Shown here: one piece after another, positions 1 to 6,967 of the stretch
Position numbering within the stretch: the stretch's first letter is position 1
How the letters are laid out: the number at the start of each line of letters is the position of its first letter
Source: CAYXRK01 sp964467615
GTDB taxonomy: Bacteria > Hydrogenedentota > Hydrogenedentia > Hydrogenedentales > GCA-2746185
Direction: 5' to 3'
Length of the DNA stretch: 9,462 nucleotides
NCBI GenBank assembly: GCA_964467615.1
Contig: CAYXRK010000189.1
Span: forward strand, 1-9,462
The notes under the pieces: model-generated
The model's database searches: none
What the model was told of the DNA's origin: nothing
The model's input: the letters and a program-made list of their open reading frames with translations, nothing else
Made by a program: the position numbers and the translations under genes

Positions 1-59
<59 letters not shown>

Positions 60-71
60 GCCGGGCCAATA

Positions 72-100
72 AGAATACGAAAGTCGGGGGCGGAATTCAA
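72..100 (-). promoter_or_regulatory. sigma70-type promoter of tRNA-Phe
   Basis: On the minus strand there is a -35 box TTGAAT (95-100), a 17-bp spacer and a -10 box TATTCT (72-77). The tRNA begins 13 bp after the -10 box, where a short-leader tRNA transcript would start. The boxes and spacing are seen directly; activity is inferred. Confidence 0.6.
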
Positions 101-106
101 GGAAGG

Positions 107-122
107 GCCGGGGATTTCCGGC
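107..122 (-). terminator. weak hairpin after the response regulator gene
   Basis: A 5-bp GC-only stem (GCCGG/CCGGC) with a 6-nt loop lies 12 bp past the stop codon of the response regulator and before the tRNA-Phe promoter. The position fits a terminator, but there is no proper T run after it, only CCTTCCTT. It may be a weak terminator or chance. Confidence 0.25.
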
Positions 123-133
123 ACCGAGACGTG

Positions 134-1066
134 TCAGCCGAGGCGTTTGGGCGGTTGATGGTCCCGGCGATCGCGGTGCCAACCGGCCTGCTGCTTAGAC
201 ACCCAGTTCTTGCGCATGCGCGAAATGACCTCAAGCAGGTCCTGGGCGGTGACCCGTTCGCGTTCGGCGCGCGTAGTCGTGCAGAAGAGGAGCCGCAAGA
301 TGGAGTCGTGCTCCTTCTTCTCGATCGAGTCCGCGTACTTGGCGCCTTCGCCGACGCTCTCGTAGAGACCTTCGACATGGCTGTCCCACGCCTCTTCTAT
401 CCGCGCGCAAAATTTCTTCGACTCGCCGGCCGGGACGATGCACATAAAATGGCCCCCGCCCATATGCCCGGCGAAAAATGCGCCCTTTTCAAATCGCTCG
501 CCACATTGTGCTAGGGCCCGGGCGACGTGGCGCAGCGCTTTTTCTCTCGCGCTAGGGTCTTTGCCGAACGAGCGCAGATTCATCAATTCGCCGTAGACCA
601 AGTCGAAAGCCGCGGAATGGCACAGACGGCGTTGCAATTCCCGTCGCGAACCTTCGGCATTGTGAAGCCCGGTCTGAGGGTCCTCGATGCCGTCGTTTCC
701 GACCGTGCGCAATATCGCGCCGACCCGCAGCGCCAACGCCGCCGCCGCGATGGGCTTCGCGACGAAATCGTCGGCCCCTTGCGCGAGTCCATGCTGAATC
801 TCGGCCTCGTCGTCCATCACGGATATAAGCATGACGGGAACGGTGTAGAGGCTCTCGTCGCTTCGTATCGAGCGGCACAATTGAAAACCCGACACGTCAG
901 GCAGCAACACATCGAGAATGATCAGATCAGGCCGGTGTTTTCGGGAGATGTCGAGGACATGTATTCCCCGGTCTTGAATGGCGCACCGGTGTCCATGATT
1001 GACGAGCTCGCGGGCCATCTCCTCGGCCGTTGACCGGTCGTCATCCACGATGAGGATGTTGCTCAT
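134..1066 (-). CDS. response regulator, REC domain plus degenerate GGDEF domain
   Basis: This 310-residue cytoplasmic protein begins with a receiver domain (residues 3-120). It has the acidic cluster D8-D10, the phospho-acceptor D52 in LIILDVLLP, S82 in the switch position and K104 in AKP. The second domain opens with DPQTGLHN (129-136), the hallmark start of GGDEF diguanylate cyclases, but the active-site loop reads GGGHF (203-207) instead of GG(D/E)EF. The metal-binding aspartate of the first strand is also not evident (YGELMNLRSF, 158-167). It is therefore probably catalytically dead for cyclic di-GMP and may bind a nucleotide or a partner instead. The tail (291-310) is basic. An AGAGG ribosome site sits 8 bp before the ATG. 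There is no histidine kinase nearby, so it is an orphan regulator. It lies only 43 bp after tRNA-Leu and may be read through from the tRNA promoter. Confidence 0.9.
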   Translation of the reverse strand: MSNILIVDDDRSTAEEMARELVNHGHRCAIQDRGIHVLDISRKHRPDLIILDVLLPDVSGFQLCRSIRSDESLYTVPVMLISVMDDEAEIQHGLAQGADDFVAKPIAAAALALRVGAILRTVGNDGIEDPQTGLHNAEGSRRELQRRLCHSAAFDLVYGELMNLRSFGKDPSAREKALRHVARALAQCGERFEKGAFFAGHMGGGHFMCIVPAGESKKFCARIEEAWDSHVEGLYESVGEGAKYADSIEKKEHDSILRLLFCTTTRAERERVTAQDLLEVISRMRKNWVSKQQAGWHRDRRDHQPPKRLG

Positions 1067-1109
1067 GCGGAGCGCCTCTGAACAAGCGAATATCCAGGGC
1101 GCGAAAGTG

Positions 1110-1196
1110 TGGTGGGCGAGGAGGGACTTGAACCCTCAATCCCTTGCGGGCAACGGATTTTAAGTCCGTCGTGTATGCCAGTTCCACCACTCGCCC
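1110..1196 (-). tRNA. tRNA-Leu (UAA), CCA encoded
   Basis: The minus strand shows acceptor strands GGGCGAG (5') and CTCGCCC (3') pairing perfectly, then discriminator A and an encoded CCA (1110-1112). The anticodon loop CTTAAAA gives TAA at 1160-1162. The extra arm between anticodon and T stems is long (around TTGCCCGCAAGGGATT), as expected for a class II leucine tRNA. It lies 59 bp downstream of tRNA-Cys and is probably in the same transcript. Confidence 0.97.
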
Positions 1197-1255
1197 TCAT
1201 GAGCGGCGCTCCCCTCACGCGGCGAATCCGCGTCCATGGAATGGCGATAAACCAA

Positions 1256-1331
1256 TGGAGGCGGCACCCGGACTCGAACCGGGAAATGAAGGCTTTGCAG
1301 GCCTCTGCCTTACCAATTTGGCTATGCCGCC
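1256..1331 (-). tRNA. tRNA-Cys (GCA), CCA encoded
   Basis: The minus strand gives acceptor strands GGCGGCA and TGCCGCC, discriminator U (1259), which is a known identity element for cysteine tRNA, and an encoded CCA at 1256-1258. The anticodon loop is CTGCAAA with GCA at 1296-1298. It is the first gene after the promoter at 1343-1371 and is followed by tRNA-Leu. Confidence 0.97.
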
Positions 1332-1342
1332 CCGGATCAATG

Positions 1343-1371
1343 ATGGTATTCTACTCGCCCGGCGATGTCAA
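1343..1371 (-). promoter_or_regulatory. strong sigma70-type promoter of the tRNA-Cys/tRNA-Leu unit
   Basis: A consensus -35 TTGACA (1366-1371) is followed by a 17-bp spacer and a -10 TACCAT (1343-1348). The tRNA-Cys 5' end is 11 bp after the -10 box. The perfect -35 and ideal spacing make this the best promoter in the window. Transcription would run through both tRNAs and possibly the response regulator. Confidence 0.65.
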
Positions 1372-1558
1372 CGCGCGGGGCGCATCGGCGCATCGAGCAG
1401 CGTGAATCGCCTGGGTTGTCGATGTCGAATACCGATCCACGAGTACGCGACGCTGAAGATCATTTCGAGCGTGCTCGTGCTATCGATCCTCGGCGGCCCC
1501 TTGGCGGTATTCGTCCAGCTTGTCGAAGGTTTCGTCCTATCGTCTGTCTTGCTGCGCG

Positions 1559-2848
1559 CTACGAAACCCAACCCGCACGATACTCCCGCTTGAGCAGCGC
1601 GTTCGCCTCGTCGTAATTCGTGACGCGCATCGCCGCGCCGTCCCAATGCAATTTGCGGCCCGCGCGGATCGCGACGTTGCCCAAAAGCACCGACTCCGTC
1701 AGGAAACCCGCGAACCCAAAATTCGATCCCGGCGCCACCTTCTCTCCCTTGATCGCCGCGAACCATTCCTCCCAGTGCCCGATCGAGCGCGGCAACGTTT
1801 CGGGCGGTTTCGGATAACTCGCGAACTTCGCCTCCGGCAATAGCTTCCCCTCGAGAATCGCGCCTTCCGATCCAACATACAGCGTCCCCTCGGATTCGAG
1901 TTCCACCGTGTCCTCGATGAAGCGTGGCCGGAACGGCTTCATGCCGCCGTCGTACCAATACAGCGTGAGCGCGGGCCATGCGCCGCGCGAGGGGAATTCG
2001 TACCGGACCGTCGACGCGTGCGGAAACGTCTCCTTATTTACCGCAGTCGATGTCGCCTCGGCTGATTCCGGAAAACCGAGATCGAGGACCTTGAACACCG
2101 GGTGCAGCTCGTGGCACGCCATGTCGCCGATTGCGCCCGTTCCGAAATCCATCCAGCCGCGCCACCGGAACGGATGGTACGCGTCGTTGAAGGGGCGTTC
2201 CGGGGCGGGCCCGAGCCAGAGGTCCCAGTTCAGTTCGTCGTGCGGCTTCTCGTCTCCGGCGGGCCGATCGATCCCTTGCGGCCAGATCGGCCGGTTCGTC
2301 CACACGTGTACTTCGCGCACCTCGCCTATCGCCCCCGCGCGGATGTACTCGGATATCTCCCGCCAACTGTTCGAGGCCTGCCCCGTGTTGCCCATCTGCG
2401 TTGCGACGCCCGAAGTCTTCGCTTCCGCGGCCAACTCGCGCGCCTCCCAAATCGAGTGTGTCAGCGGTTTCTCGCAATAGACGTGCTTGCCATGCCGTAG
2501 CGCCGCCATCGACGCCGGGAAATGGTGATGGTCCGGCGTGGCGATGATCACGCCGTCGATCTTGTCGCCCATTTCATCAAGCATCACGCGATAGTCTTGG
2601 TATTGTTTCGCGTCAGGAAATTGCCGGAACGCCGCGTCCGCGATGCGCAAGTCCGCGTCGCACAGCGCCACGATTTCGTGGCCGTAGTACGCCGCGCGCT
2701 TGAGATCGTCCTTGCCCTGCCCGCCCACGCCAATCACCGCGAGCCGCACCCGCTCGCCCGGCGCCAACACCTTCGCCCCTTCCACCTGCCCCCGCGCCGC
2801 GCCCGCCAGCGCCGCCGCGCCAGTCGCCAAAAACGTCCGCCGATTCAT
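1559..2848 (-). CDS. Gfo/Idh/MocA family oxidoreductase with Tat signal
   Basis: This 429-residue protein belongs to the NAD(P)-dependent sugar or inositol dehydrogenase superfamily. The start at 2848 is chosen because it gives a twin-arginine leader (NRRTFLATG then a short Ala-rich core, residues 2-19) and has a GGAGG ribosome site about 9 bp upstream. The frame is open 38 codons further up, but that stretch is not protein-like. The Rossmann fold starts at VRLAVIGVGGQG (34-45), followed by D64 in ALCDAD, ATPDHHH (103-109) and the family motif EKP (126-128). The C-terminal domain has DFGTGAIGDMACHELHP (234-250), where the histidines are candidates for the active site. The leader indicates export as a folded, cofactor-loaded enzyme. 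The substrate is unknown, probably a sugar or sugar derivative. It diverges from a secreted beta-helix protein, consistent with carbohydrate metabolism. Confidence 0.92.
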   Translation of the reverse strand: MNRRTFLATGAAALAGAARGQVEGAKVLAPGERVRLAVIGVGGQGKDDLKRAAYYGHEIVALCDADLRIADAAFRQFPDAKQYQDYRVMLDEMGDKIDGVIIATPDHHHFPASMAALRHGKHVYCEKPLTHSIWEARELAAEAKTSGVATQMGNTGQASNSWREISEYIRAGAIGEVREVHVWTNRPIWPQGIDRPAGDEKPHDELNWDLWLGPAPERPFNDAYHPFRWRGWMDFGTGAIGDMACHELHPVFKVLDLGFPESAEATSTAVNKETFPHASTVRYEFPSRGAWPALTLYWYDGGMKPFRPRFIEDTVELESEGTLYVGSEGAILEGKLLPEAKFASYPKPPETLPRSIGHWEEWFAAIKGEKVAPGSNFGFAGFLTESVLLGNVAIRAGRKLHWDGAAMRVTNYDEANALLKREYRAGWVS

Positions 2849-3139
2849 TCGATTTCCCTCCGCGTGTCGCTCCGCCGTCCGAGGCCGCGCAACGCAATAA
2901 GGGAACTCTAATTCAAAACGGGGGCGCGCACAAAGCGAAGGCGGAACGTTGAAGGATGACAATCACACCGGTTCCAATTGGTTCTGGACGACGGGCCGCG
3001 TATATTGAGTCGCGTTGTTTGCCGATACGCCGGAATTCGGCTTGCGCGAGGGAAGAGTTTCTTCACTTCGCTCGAATTGACATCTGCGTTGACACTCGAT
3101 ATCGATCAGTTCGATGTTGCATGAGGAAACGGTCACGAC
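2849..3139. promoter_or_regulatory. divergent intergenic region with tandem TTGACA boxes
   Basis: This 291-bp gap separates the oxidoreductase (minus) from the beta-helix gene (plus) and must hold both promoters. On the plus strand two TTGACA hexamers stand 12 bp apart (3077-3082 and 3089-3094). The first is 17 bp from a poor -10 candidate TATCGA (3100-3105). A self-complementary TCGATATCGA lies at 3096-3105 and a CCAATTGG palindrome near 2978-2985; either could be an operator. No convincing minus-strand promoter was recognised. Confidence 0.4.
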
Positions 3140-5218
3140 ATGAATCGCTTTCGCGCGTTACTCGCGATTTTGGTACTCGCCGTCGCGTCGAGCACGCAAG
3201 GGTTCGCATACGTTGCGTACCTCTATGTCTCACTGGACGGCGACGACGCCTACGACGGCCGCACGCCAGAGGCCCCCTTCGCCACGATCGAGCGCGCGTT
3301 TGAAGAGATAAAGGTCTGGAACTCCAGACTCGGAATCTCGCCGAGCGAGATCCACGTCGTTCTAGCCTCGGGCGACTATCTCTTGCAGAAACCGCTGGTC
3401 ATTCCCTGGCTGTCCGGAACAATTCCACCTCGGCCCTTGATGATCGAGGCCAAGACACCTGGCACGGCCCGCTTACTCGCTGGCCGCTTCGTCCTCGGTT
3501 TCAAGAAACTCACGGACGACGCGACACTCACCCGCCTCGACGAATCCGCCCGCGGCAACGTCTACGCCGCCGACCTGAAATCGCAGGGCATCACGGATTA
3601 CGGCGCGGCGAATGGCGGCGGTCTCGAACTTTTCTTCGACGGGAAGCCCATGCAAATCGCGCGCTGGCCGAACGAAGGCTTCGTCAAGATCGTCGAAGAA
3701 GCCGGCGGCGACCGATACGACATCCGCGGCACCTGGGGCGACCGCATCGGCCGCTGGGTCTATGACGGCGACCGCCCCTCGCGCTGGCTGAACGAACGCG
3801 ACGGCTGGCTCTACGGCTACTGGTTTTGGGACTGGTCCGCCGAGCACCAAAAGATCAAGACCATCGATCCGGCGAAACACACCATCGAAGTCGAAAAGCC
3901 GTATCACAACTACGGCTACCGCAAAGGCCAGTGGTACTACGCGCTGAACCTCCTCTCCGAAATCGACATGCCCGGCGAATGGTACCTCGACCGTGAGACC
4001 GGCACGCTCTACTTCTGGCCGCCCGCGCCGCTCGAGGGCGCGGAGGTGTTCGTCTCGCTGTTGCCGAACGCGGTTACCTTTGACGAGGCGGGGCACACCA
4101 CGCTCCAAGGCGTCGTCATAGAAGGCGCGCGCGAGACTGCGATGCGCATCAACGGTGGCGAATTCAACCGCCTAACGGCGTGCACCATCCGCAACTGCGG
4201 CGGCGACGCCGTAGCGGTCTCCGGGGGCAGCGTGAACTCCGTACTCGGCTGCGACATCTATGACATCGGCGGCAGCGGCATCACTCTGACCGGCGGCGAC
4301 CGAGCCACCTACACGCGCGCGAACCACAGCGCCGAAAACAACCACATCTACCGCTATTCGCGTTGGTACCGCATGTACCGCCCCGGAATCTACCTCGGCG
4401 GCGTCGGCCAGCGCGTCGCGCACAACCTCATCAACGACGCGCCGCACATGGCGGTCCAGTTCAACGGCAACGACCACGTCATCGAGTACAACGAAATTCA
4501 CGACGTGTGCTACGAGTCCAACGACGCCGGCGCGATCTACGCCGGCCGCGATTGGACCGAGCGCGGCACGCAAATTCGCTACAACTTCCTCCACCACATC
4601 ACGGGCTTCGAGGACCGCGGCTGCGTCGGCGTCTACCTCGACGACATGTTCTGTGGCACGAACATCTACAGCAACCTCTTCTACAAAGTCTACCGCGCGG
4701 CCTTCATCGGCGGCGGCCGCGACAACGCCATCCGGAACAACCTCTTCGTCGAGTGCCCCAAGGCGATTCACGTCGACGACCGCGCGCAAGGTTGGGCCGC
4801 CGACACCGTTCCCACCACGATGACCGAGCGCCTCCGCGCCATGCCCGTCGCCGAATCGCCGTGGAAGGAACGCTTCCCGCAACTCGTCACCATCCTCGAC
4901 GACGGACCCGCCGCGCCCAAGGGCAACCTCATCGAACACAACGTCGTCTACGGCAAGGACTGGGACTCGATCTCGGACGGCGCGCGTCCATACCTCTCGC
5001 TCGACAACAACTTCATCGAGCGCGACCCGCGGTTCCGCCACGCGGATCGCTTCACCGCCGACCCACCTAAAGCGACCGACTTCACCCTCGAAAAAGGGTC
5101 CCCCGCCTACGCCGCCGGCTTCGAGCCGCTTCCCCTAGAATCCATGGGTCTCAAGAAGGTCCCCGAGCGCGCGTCCTGGCCGGTCGAGCATGGCCTTCGC
5201 AGCATCGGCGCGAAATGA
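3140..5218 (+). CDS. secreted right-handed parallel beta-helix repeat protein, probable carbohydrate-active enzyme
   Basis: This 692-residue protein has a signal peptide (residues 1-23, hydrophobic core LLAILVLAVA, likely cleavage after GFA). Next comes the typical opening of this family, YLYVSLDGDDAYDG...PFATIERAFEEI (27-57). Residues 160-300 form a non-helical insert region with many Trp and Tyr (for example WLYGYWFWDW, 223-232, and MPGEWYLDRETGTLYFWPP, 277-295). From about 320 to 620 come beta-helix coils with Asn-rich turns: NDHVIEYNEIHD, TQIRYNFLHH, TNIYSNLFYK, DNAIRNNLFVE, GNLIEHNVVYG. Conserved-looking acidic and Cys positions (ESNDAGAIYAGRDW 459-472, CVGVYLDDMFCG 495-506) could form a substrate groove. 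The fold is used by polysaccharide lyases and glycoside hydrolases; the layout recalls GH141-like proteins, but I cannot prove the family or substrate. It acts outside the cytoplasm. Its ribosome site is weak (GAGG about 13 bp upstream). It is divergent from the oxidoreductase. Confidence 0.88.
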   Translation: MNRFRALLAILVLAVASSTQGFAYVAYLYVSLDGDDAYDGRTPEAPFATIERAFEEIKVWNSRLGISPSEIHVVLASGDYLLQKPLVIPWLSGTIPPRPLMIEAKTPGTARLLAGRFVLGFKKLTDDATLTRLDESARGNVYAADLKSQGITDYGAANGGGLELFFDGKPMQIARWPNEGFVKIVEEAGGDRYDIRGTWGDRIGRWVYDGDRPSRWLNERDGWLYGYWFWDWSAEHQKIKTIDPAKHTIEVEKPYHNYGYRKGQWYYALNLLSEIDMPGEWYLDRETGTLYFWPPAPLEGAEVFVSLLPNAVTFDEAGHTTLQGVVIEGARETAMRINGGEFNRLTACTIRNCGGDAVAVSGGSVNSVLGCDIYDIGGSGITLTGGDRATYTRANHSAENNHIYRYSRWYRMYRPGIYLGGVGQRVAHNLINDAPHMAVQFNGNDHVIEYNEIHDVCYESNDAGAIYAGRDWTERGTQIRYNFLHHITGFEDRGCVGVYLDDMFCGTNIYSNLFYKVYRAAFIGGGRDNAIRNNLFVECPKAIHVDDRAQGWAADTVPTTMTERLRAMPVAESPWKERFPQLVTILDDGPAAPKGNLIEHNVVYGKDWDSISDGARPYLSLDNNFIERDPRFRHADRFTADPPKATDFTLEKGSPAYAAGFEPLPLESMGLKKVPERASWPVEHGLRSIGAK

Positions 5219-5297
5219 TTTCGCGGTGATTTAGCGAGTCGTGCGGTGCGCCATCAGTTTGTCGCCTGTGGTATATTTTGCGTGGGTCATTTCGACG

Positions 5298-5483
5298 ATG
5301 CAGACGCACACCTATACGATCGAGCTTTTGTCGCAACCGGATGGCCGCTACGTCGTCTTTGTCCCGGTACTCGGTTGTGCTACCGTTGGCGACGACTACG
5401 ATCACGCGCTACAGATGGCCCGCGAATGCATTGAAACGCACATCGAAGGGTTGCGTGAGGTGGGTTTGCCCGTTCCAAGCTAG
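5298..5483 (+). CDS. HicB-like antitoxin-family protein, stand-alone
   Basis: This 61-residue protein matches the compact HicB fold throughout: YTIELLSQPDGRYVVFVPVLGC (6-27), then GDDYDHALQMARECIETHIEGLREVGLPVP (31-60), equivalent to the family pattern of a beta hairpin, GCxTxGDT-like turn and a helix ending in a Gly/Pro-rich tail. There is no added DNA-binding domain. The ATG at 5298 is preferred to the in-frame GTG at 5241, because the homology begins there and the extra 19 residues do not look like family sequence. No clear Shine-Dalgarno site is visible. HicB normally neutralises the HicA RNase, but no HicA gene is adjacent: the beta-helix gene is upstream and a convergent lipoprotein gene follows 29 bp later. 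It may be an orphan or act on an unrecognised partner. Confidence 0.8.
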   Translation: MQTHTYTIELLSQPDGRYVVFVPVLGCATVGDDYDHALQMARECIETHIEGLREVGLPVPS

Positions 5484-5512
5484 ACCGCGCCACACCTTCC
5501 AACCTTGGACGA

Positions 5513-6199
5513 TTAGAAGTTCACCCACGCGCCCGCCTGGCATTTGGCGCCGAGGCGCTTGCCCAACGCGCCGGCCTTGAACTCGTCGAACTCGGCGCCC
5601 GCGTCCGGCAATTGGACTAGCTCGCCCGGCTGGGCCCGTTCGCGCCGCTTCTTCGCGTAGACGCTCTCGAGCGTCGACACGTCCACGTTGTTCGCCTTGT
5701 TGAGCCGCGCGATTTCCTGGTAGAGCGCCTTGCGGTCCTCATTGTCCGCGGCGATCAGGCGCTGCACGGAATTGACCTCCTCCGATCCGGACAACAGTTC
5801 CGATTTCTTCAACTCGAGGAAGCCGCGGTTGTTCTCGCCCACGGCACCCGTCTTTTTCGCCTTCTCGACGTCCGCGTTGCGCGCGCGCATAGCGTCCGCG
5901 ATTTGCTTGACGCGCGGCGACGATTCGTCCAATTCCTGCGCGTAGGCCACCTGAATCGGCAACAGGTAGTCCCACGTCTGCCGCAACCACGAGGTCTTCT
6001 TTTCCGATTCGGCGGGTGCGGGCGTCGCATCCGGCAGCGTGTCCGACTTGCCCTGGACATAGTCCATCACCTGGTCCGCCTGCTCCTCGATGTGCCGAAT
6101 ATCGACATAGATTCGCGCCTCAAACGTGTCGGGAATCACGACGCATCCGATGACCCAGAGAAGGCCCACGATAGTCGCGACGTTGCAAAACCTCTTCAT
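5513..6199 (-). CDS. YdbL/DUF1318 family lipoprotein
   Basis: This 228-residue protein starts with a hydrophobic leader ending in VIGC (16-19), a plausible lipobox, so C19 is probably lipidated and the protein membrane-anchored outside the cytoplasm. Next comes IPDTFEARIYVDIRHIEEQADQVMDYVQG (22-50), then a Pro/Ala/Glu linker and a second VAYAQE stretch (84-89). The DUF1318 core follows: VKQIADAMRARNADVEKAKKTG, GENNRGFLEL (121-130), VQRLIAADNEDRKALYQEIA (145-164), and a C-terminal GAKCQAGAW. In enterobacteria YdbL is encoded beside YnbE and the AsmA-like YdbH in outer-membrane lipid homeostasis; neither is seen here, so the role is open. The start is supported by AAGGAG 8 bp upstream. Confidence 0.85.
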   Translation of the reverse strand: MKRFCNVATIVGLLWVIGCVVIPDTFEARIYVDIRHIEEQADQVMDYVQGKSDTLPDATPAPAESEKKTSWLRQTWDYLLPIQVAYAQELDESSPRVKQIADAMRARNADVEKAKKTGAVGENNRGFLELKKSELLSGSEEVNSVQRLIAADNEDRKALYQEIARLNKANNVDVSTLESVYAKKRRERAQPGELVQLPDAGAEFDEFKAGALGKRLGAKCQAGAWVNF

Positions 6200-6399
6200 G
6201 GCGAAAACTCCTTCACCTCGAAGTAGACGCGCCCCGCGCGCGCCTATTCAGCCCATTCTACCCACTCGCGCCACCCCGCGCGAACCCACTCGCCACACTG
6301 GCGGGAGCTCCTTCCCCTAAGCCACATTCGCCGCGCCGGCTACGACCCGGTGTCCAAGGATTTCGACCAGGCGTTCGACGTTCGGTAGGATGCGATCGG
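6200..6399. other. intergenic region between the lipoprotein gene and the HicB-like operon
   Basis: This 200-bp gap holds the promoter of the lipoprotein gene and the end of the HicB-like operon. A minus-strand TAGAAT (6255-6260) is a fair -10 box, but the -35 partner is poor. The decamer GCGAGTGGGT occurs twice on the minus strand close together in this gap. No terminator with a T run is visible. Short protein-like reading frames at 6300-6412 are treated as unresolved. Confidence 0.35.
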
Positions 6400-6690
6400 C
6401 TACTTCCCAAACGCTACGTGGTATCGTTCGAGGAAACGCCAATTGTTCCACTCGGCGGTTTCGCTTGGATTGAAGAACGCGACTCGCTTCCCTTCGGATA
6501 CGAGATGCGCGACCTCGAGCATGTATTCCGCGATCAATTCTTGCAGCAACTTGAACGCGGCTTTGCGCGTGCGGCCGTACCCCAACAAGTCGAACTCGAG
6601 GGCCGTCGCAAACCACTCGCTGCCTTCCTTGCGATACGCGACAGTCACATCGCCCTGAAGAACGATTCGTTTCACGCGGCGCGCGGACAT
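6400..6690 (-). CDS. HicB-like protein, last gene of three-gene set
   Basis: This 96-residue protein has the core VTVAYRKEGSEWFATALEFDLLGYGRTRKAAFKLLQELIAEYML (15-58), which follows the HicB pattern of two strands, an (E)FDLLGYGRT turn, and a helix. The GC of the usual GCxTxG turn is replaced by GYGRT. A C-terminal extension (about 60-96), rich in aromatic residues (FFNPSETAEWNNWRFLERYHVAF), is not part of the minimal fold and might bind a partner. The start codon is 13 bp after the DUF2283 stop, so the genes are probably co-transcribed; an AGAGG lies about 10 bp before the ATG. No HicA-type gene with the SHxxF/SHHIF signature follows. Confidence 0.72.
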   Translation of the reverse strand: MSARRVKRIVLQGDVTVAYRKEGSEWFATALEFDLLGYGRTRKAAFKLLQELIAEYMLEVAHLVSEGKRVAFFNPSETAEWNNWRFLERYHVAFGK

Positions 6691-6703
6691 TAGGATGGAC
6701 CTC

Positions 6704-6967
6704 TCAGATTCTAACGGTATCGAGTGCGCGATCCAGCACCTCTCGCACCGCCGGGTGCGTGTAGTGCTCTTTGACCGCGGCCATGTTTATTTGGACCTCG
6801 CCCGGCGCCAACATTTCCACGCCCAACAAGTTGCCCTCTTCATCCTCGTCGGCGTAACAAGCGCCCTCCGCGATTTCGACCGTCTTCGCCGCGTGGCCGT
6901 CCCGAATGCGAATGTAGATCGCGAGAATTTGTTCGTTGTCCCGTTCGACGCTGACGTTGTAACTCAT
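6704..6967 (-). CDS. DUF2283 family protein
   Basis: This 87-residue protein shows the DUF2283 pattern of three beta segments: SVERDNEQILAIYIRIRDGHAAKTVEIAEG (6-35) followed by ADEDEEGNLLGVEML (39-53). A C-terminal helical part, HPAVREVLDRALDTVRI, ends the protein. The family has no established biochemical function; members are often found in toxin-antitoxin-like pairs, so an antitoxin role is an inference. Its ATG overlaps the TGA stop of the upstream HicB-like gene in an ATGA arrangement, a sign of translational coupling. It is 13 bp from the next HicB-like gene. Confidence 0.8.
   Translation of the reverse strand: MSYNVSVERDNEQILAIYIRIRDGHAAKTVEIAEGACYADEDEEGNLLGVEMLAPGEVQINMAAVKEHYTHPAVREVLDRALDTVRI

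Noticed and set aside
1109..1405. Plus-strand frames across the tRNA-Leu and tRNA-Cys genes
   Set aside because: These are the familiar false proteins translated from the antisense of tRNA genes, with segments such as GEEGLEPSIPCG and RHPDSNRE.
2849..2962. Upstream extension of the oxidoreductase to 2962
   Set aside because: The added 38 residues lack domain character and would hide the Tat leader. The ATG at 2848 has a good ribosome site and starts the leader correctly.
4172..5041. Long minus-strand frame (289 residues) rich in Val, Asp and Ala opposite the beta-helix gene
   Set aside because: It is the antisense shadow of a GC-rich coding sequence. The composition is biased and repetitive, while the plus-strand frame has a signal peptide and a family fold.
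6300..6412. Short protein-like frames: minus-strand VADRILPNVERLVEILGHRV and plus-strand GYDPVSKDFDQAFDVR
   Set aside because: They lie on opposite strands, have no start or ribosome site and match no family I know. The minus-strand one overlaps the end of the HicB-like gene in another frame. A toxin remnant cannot be shown.
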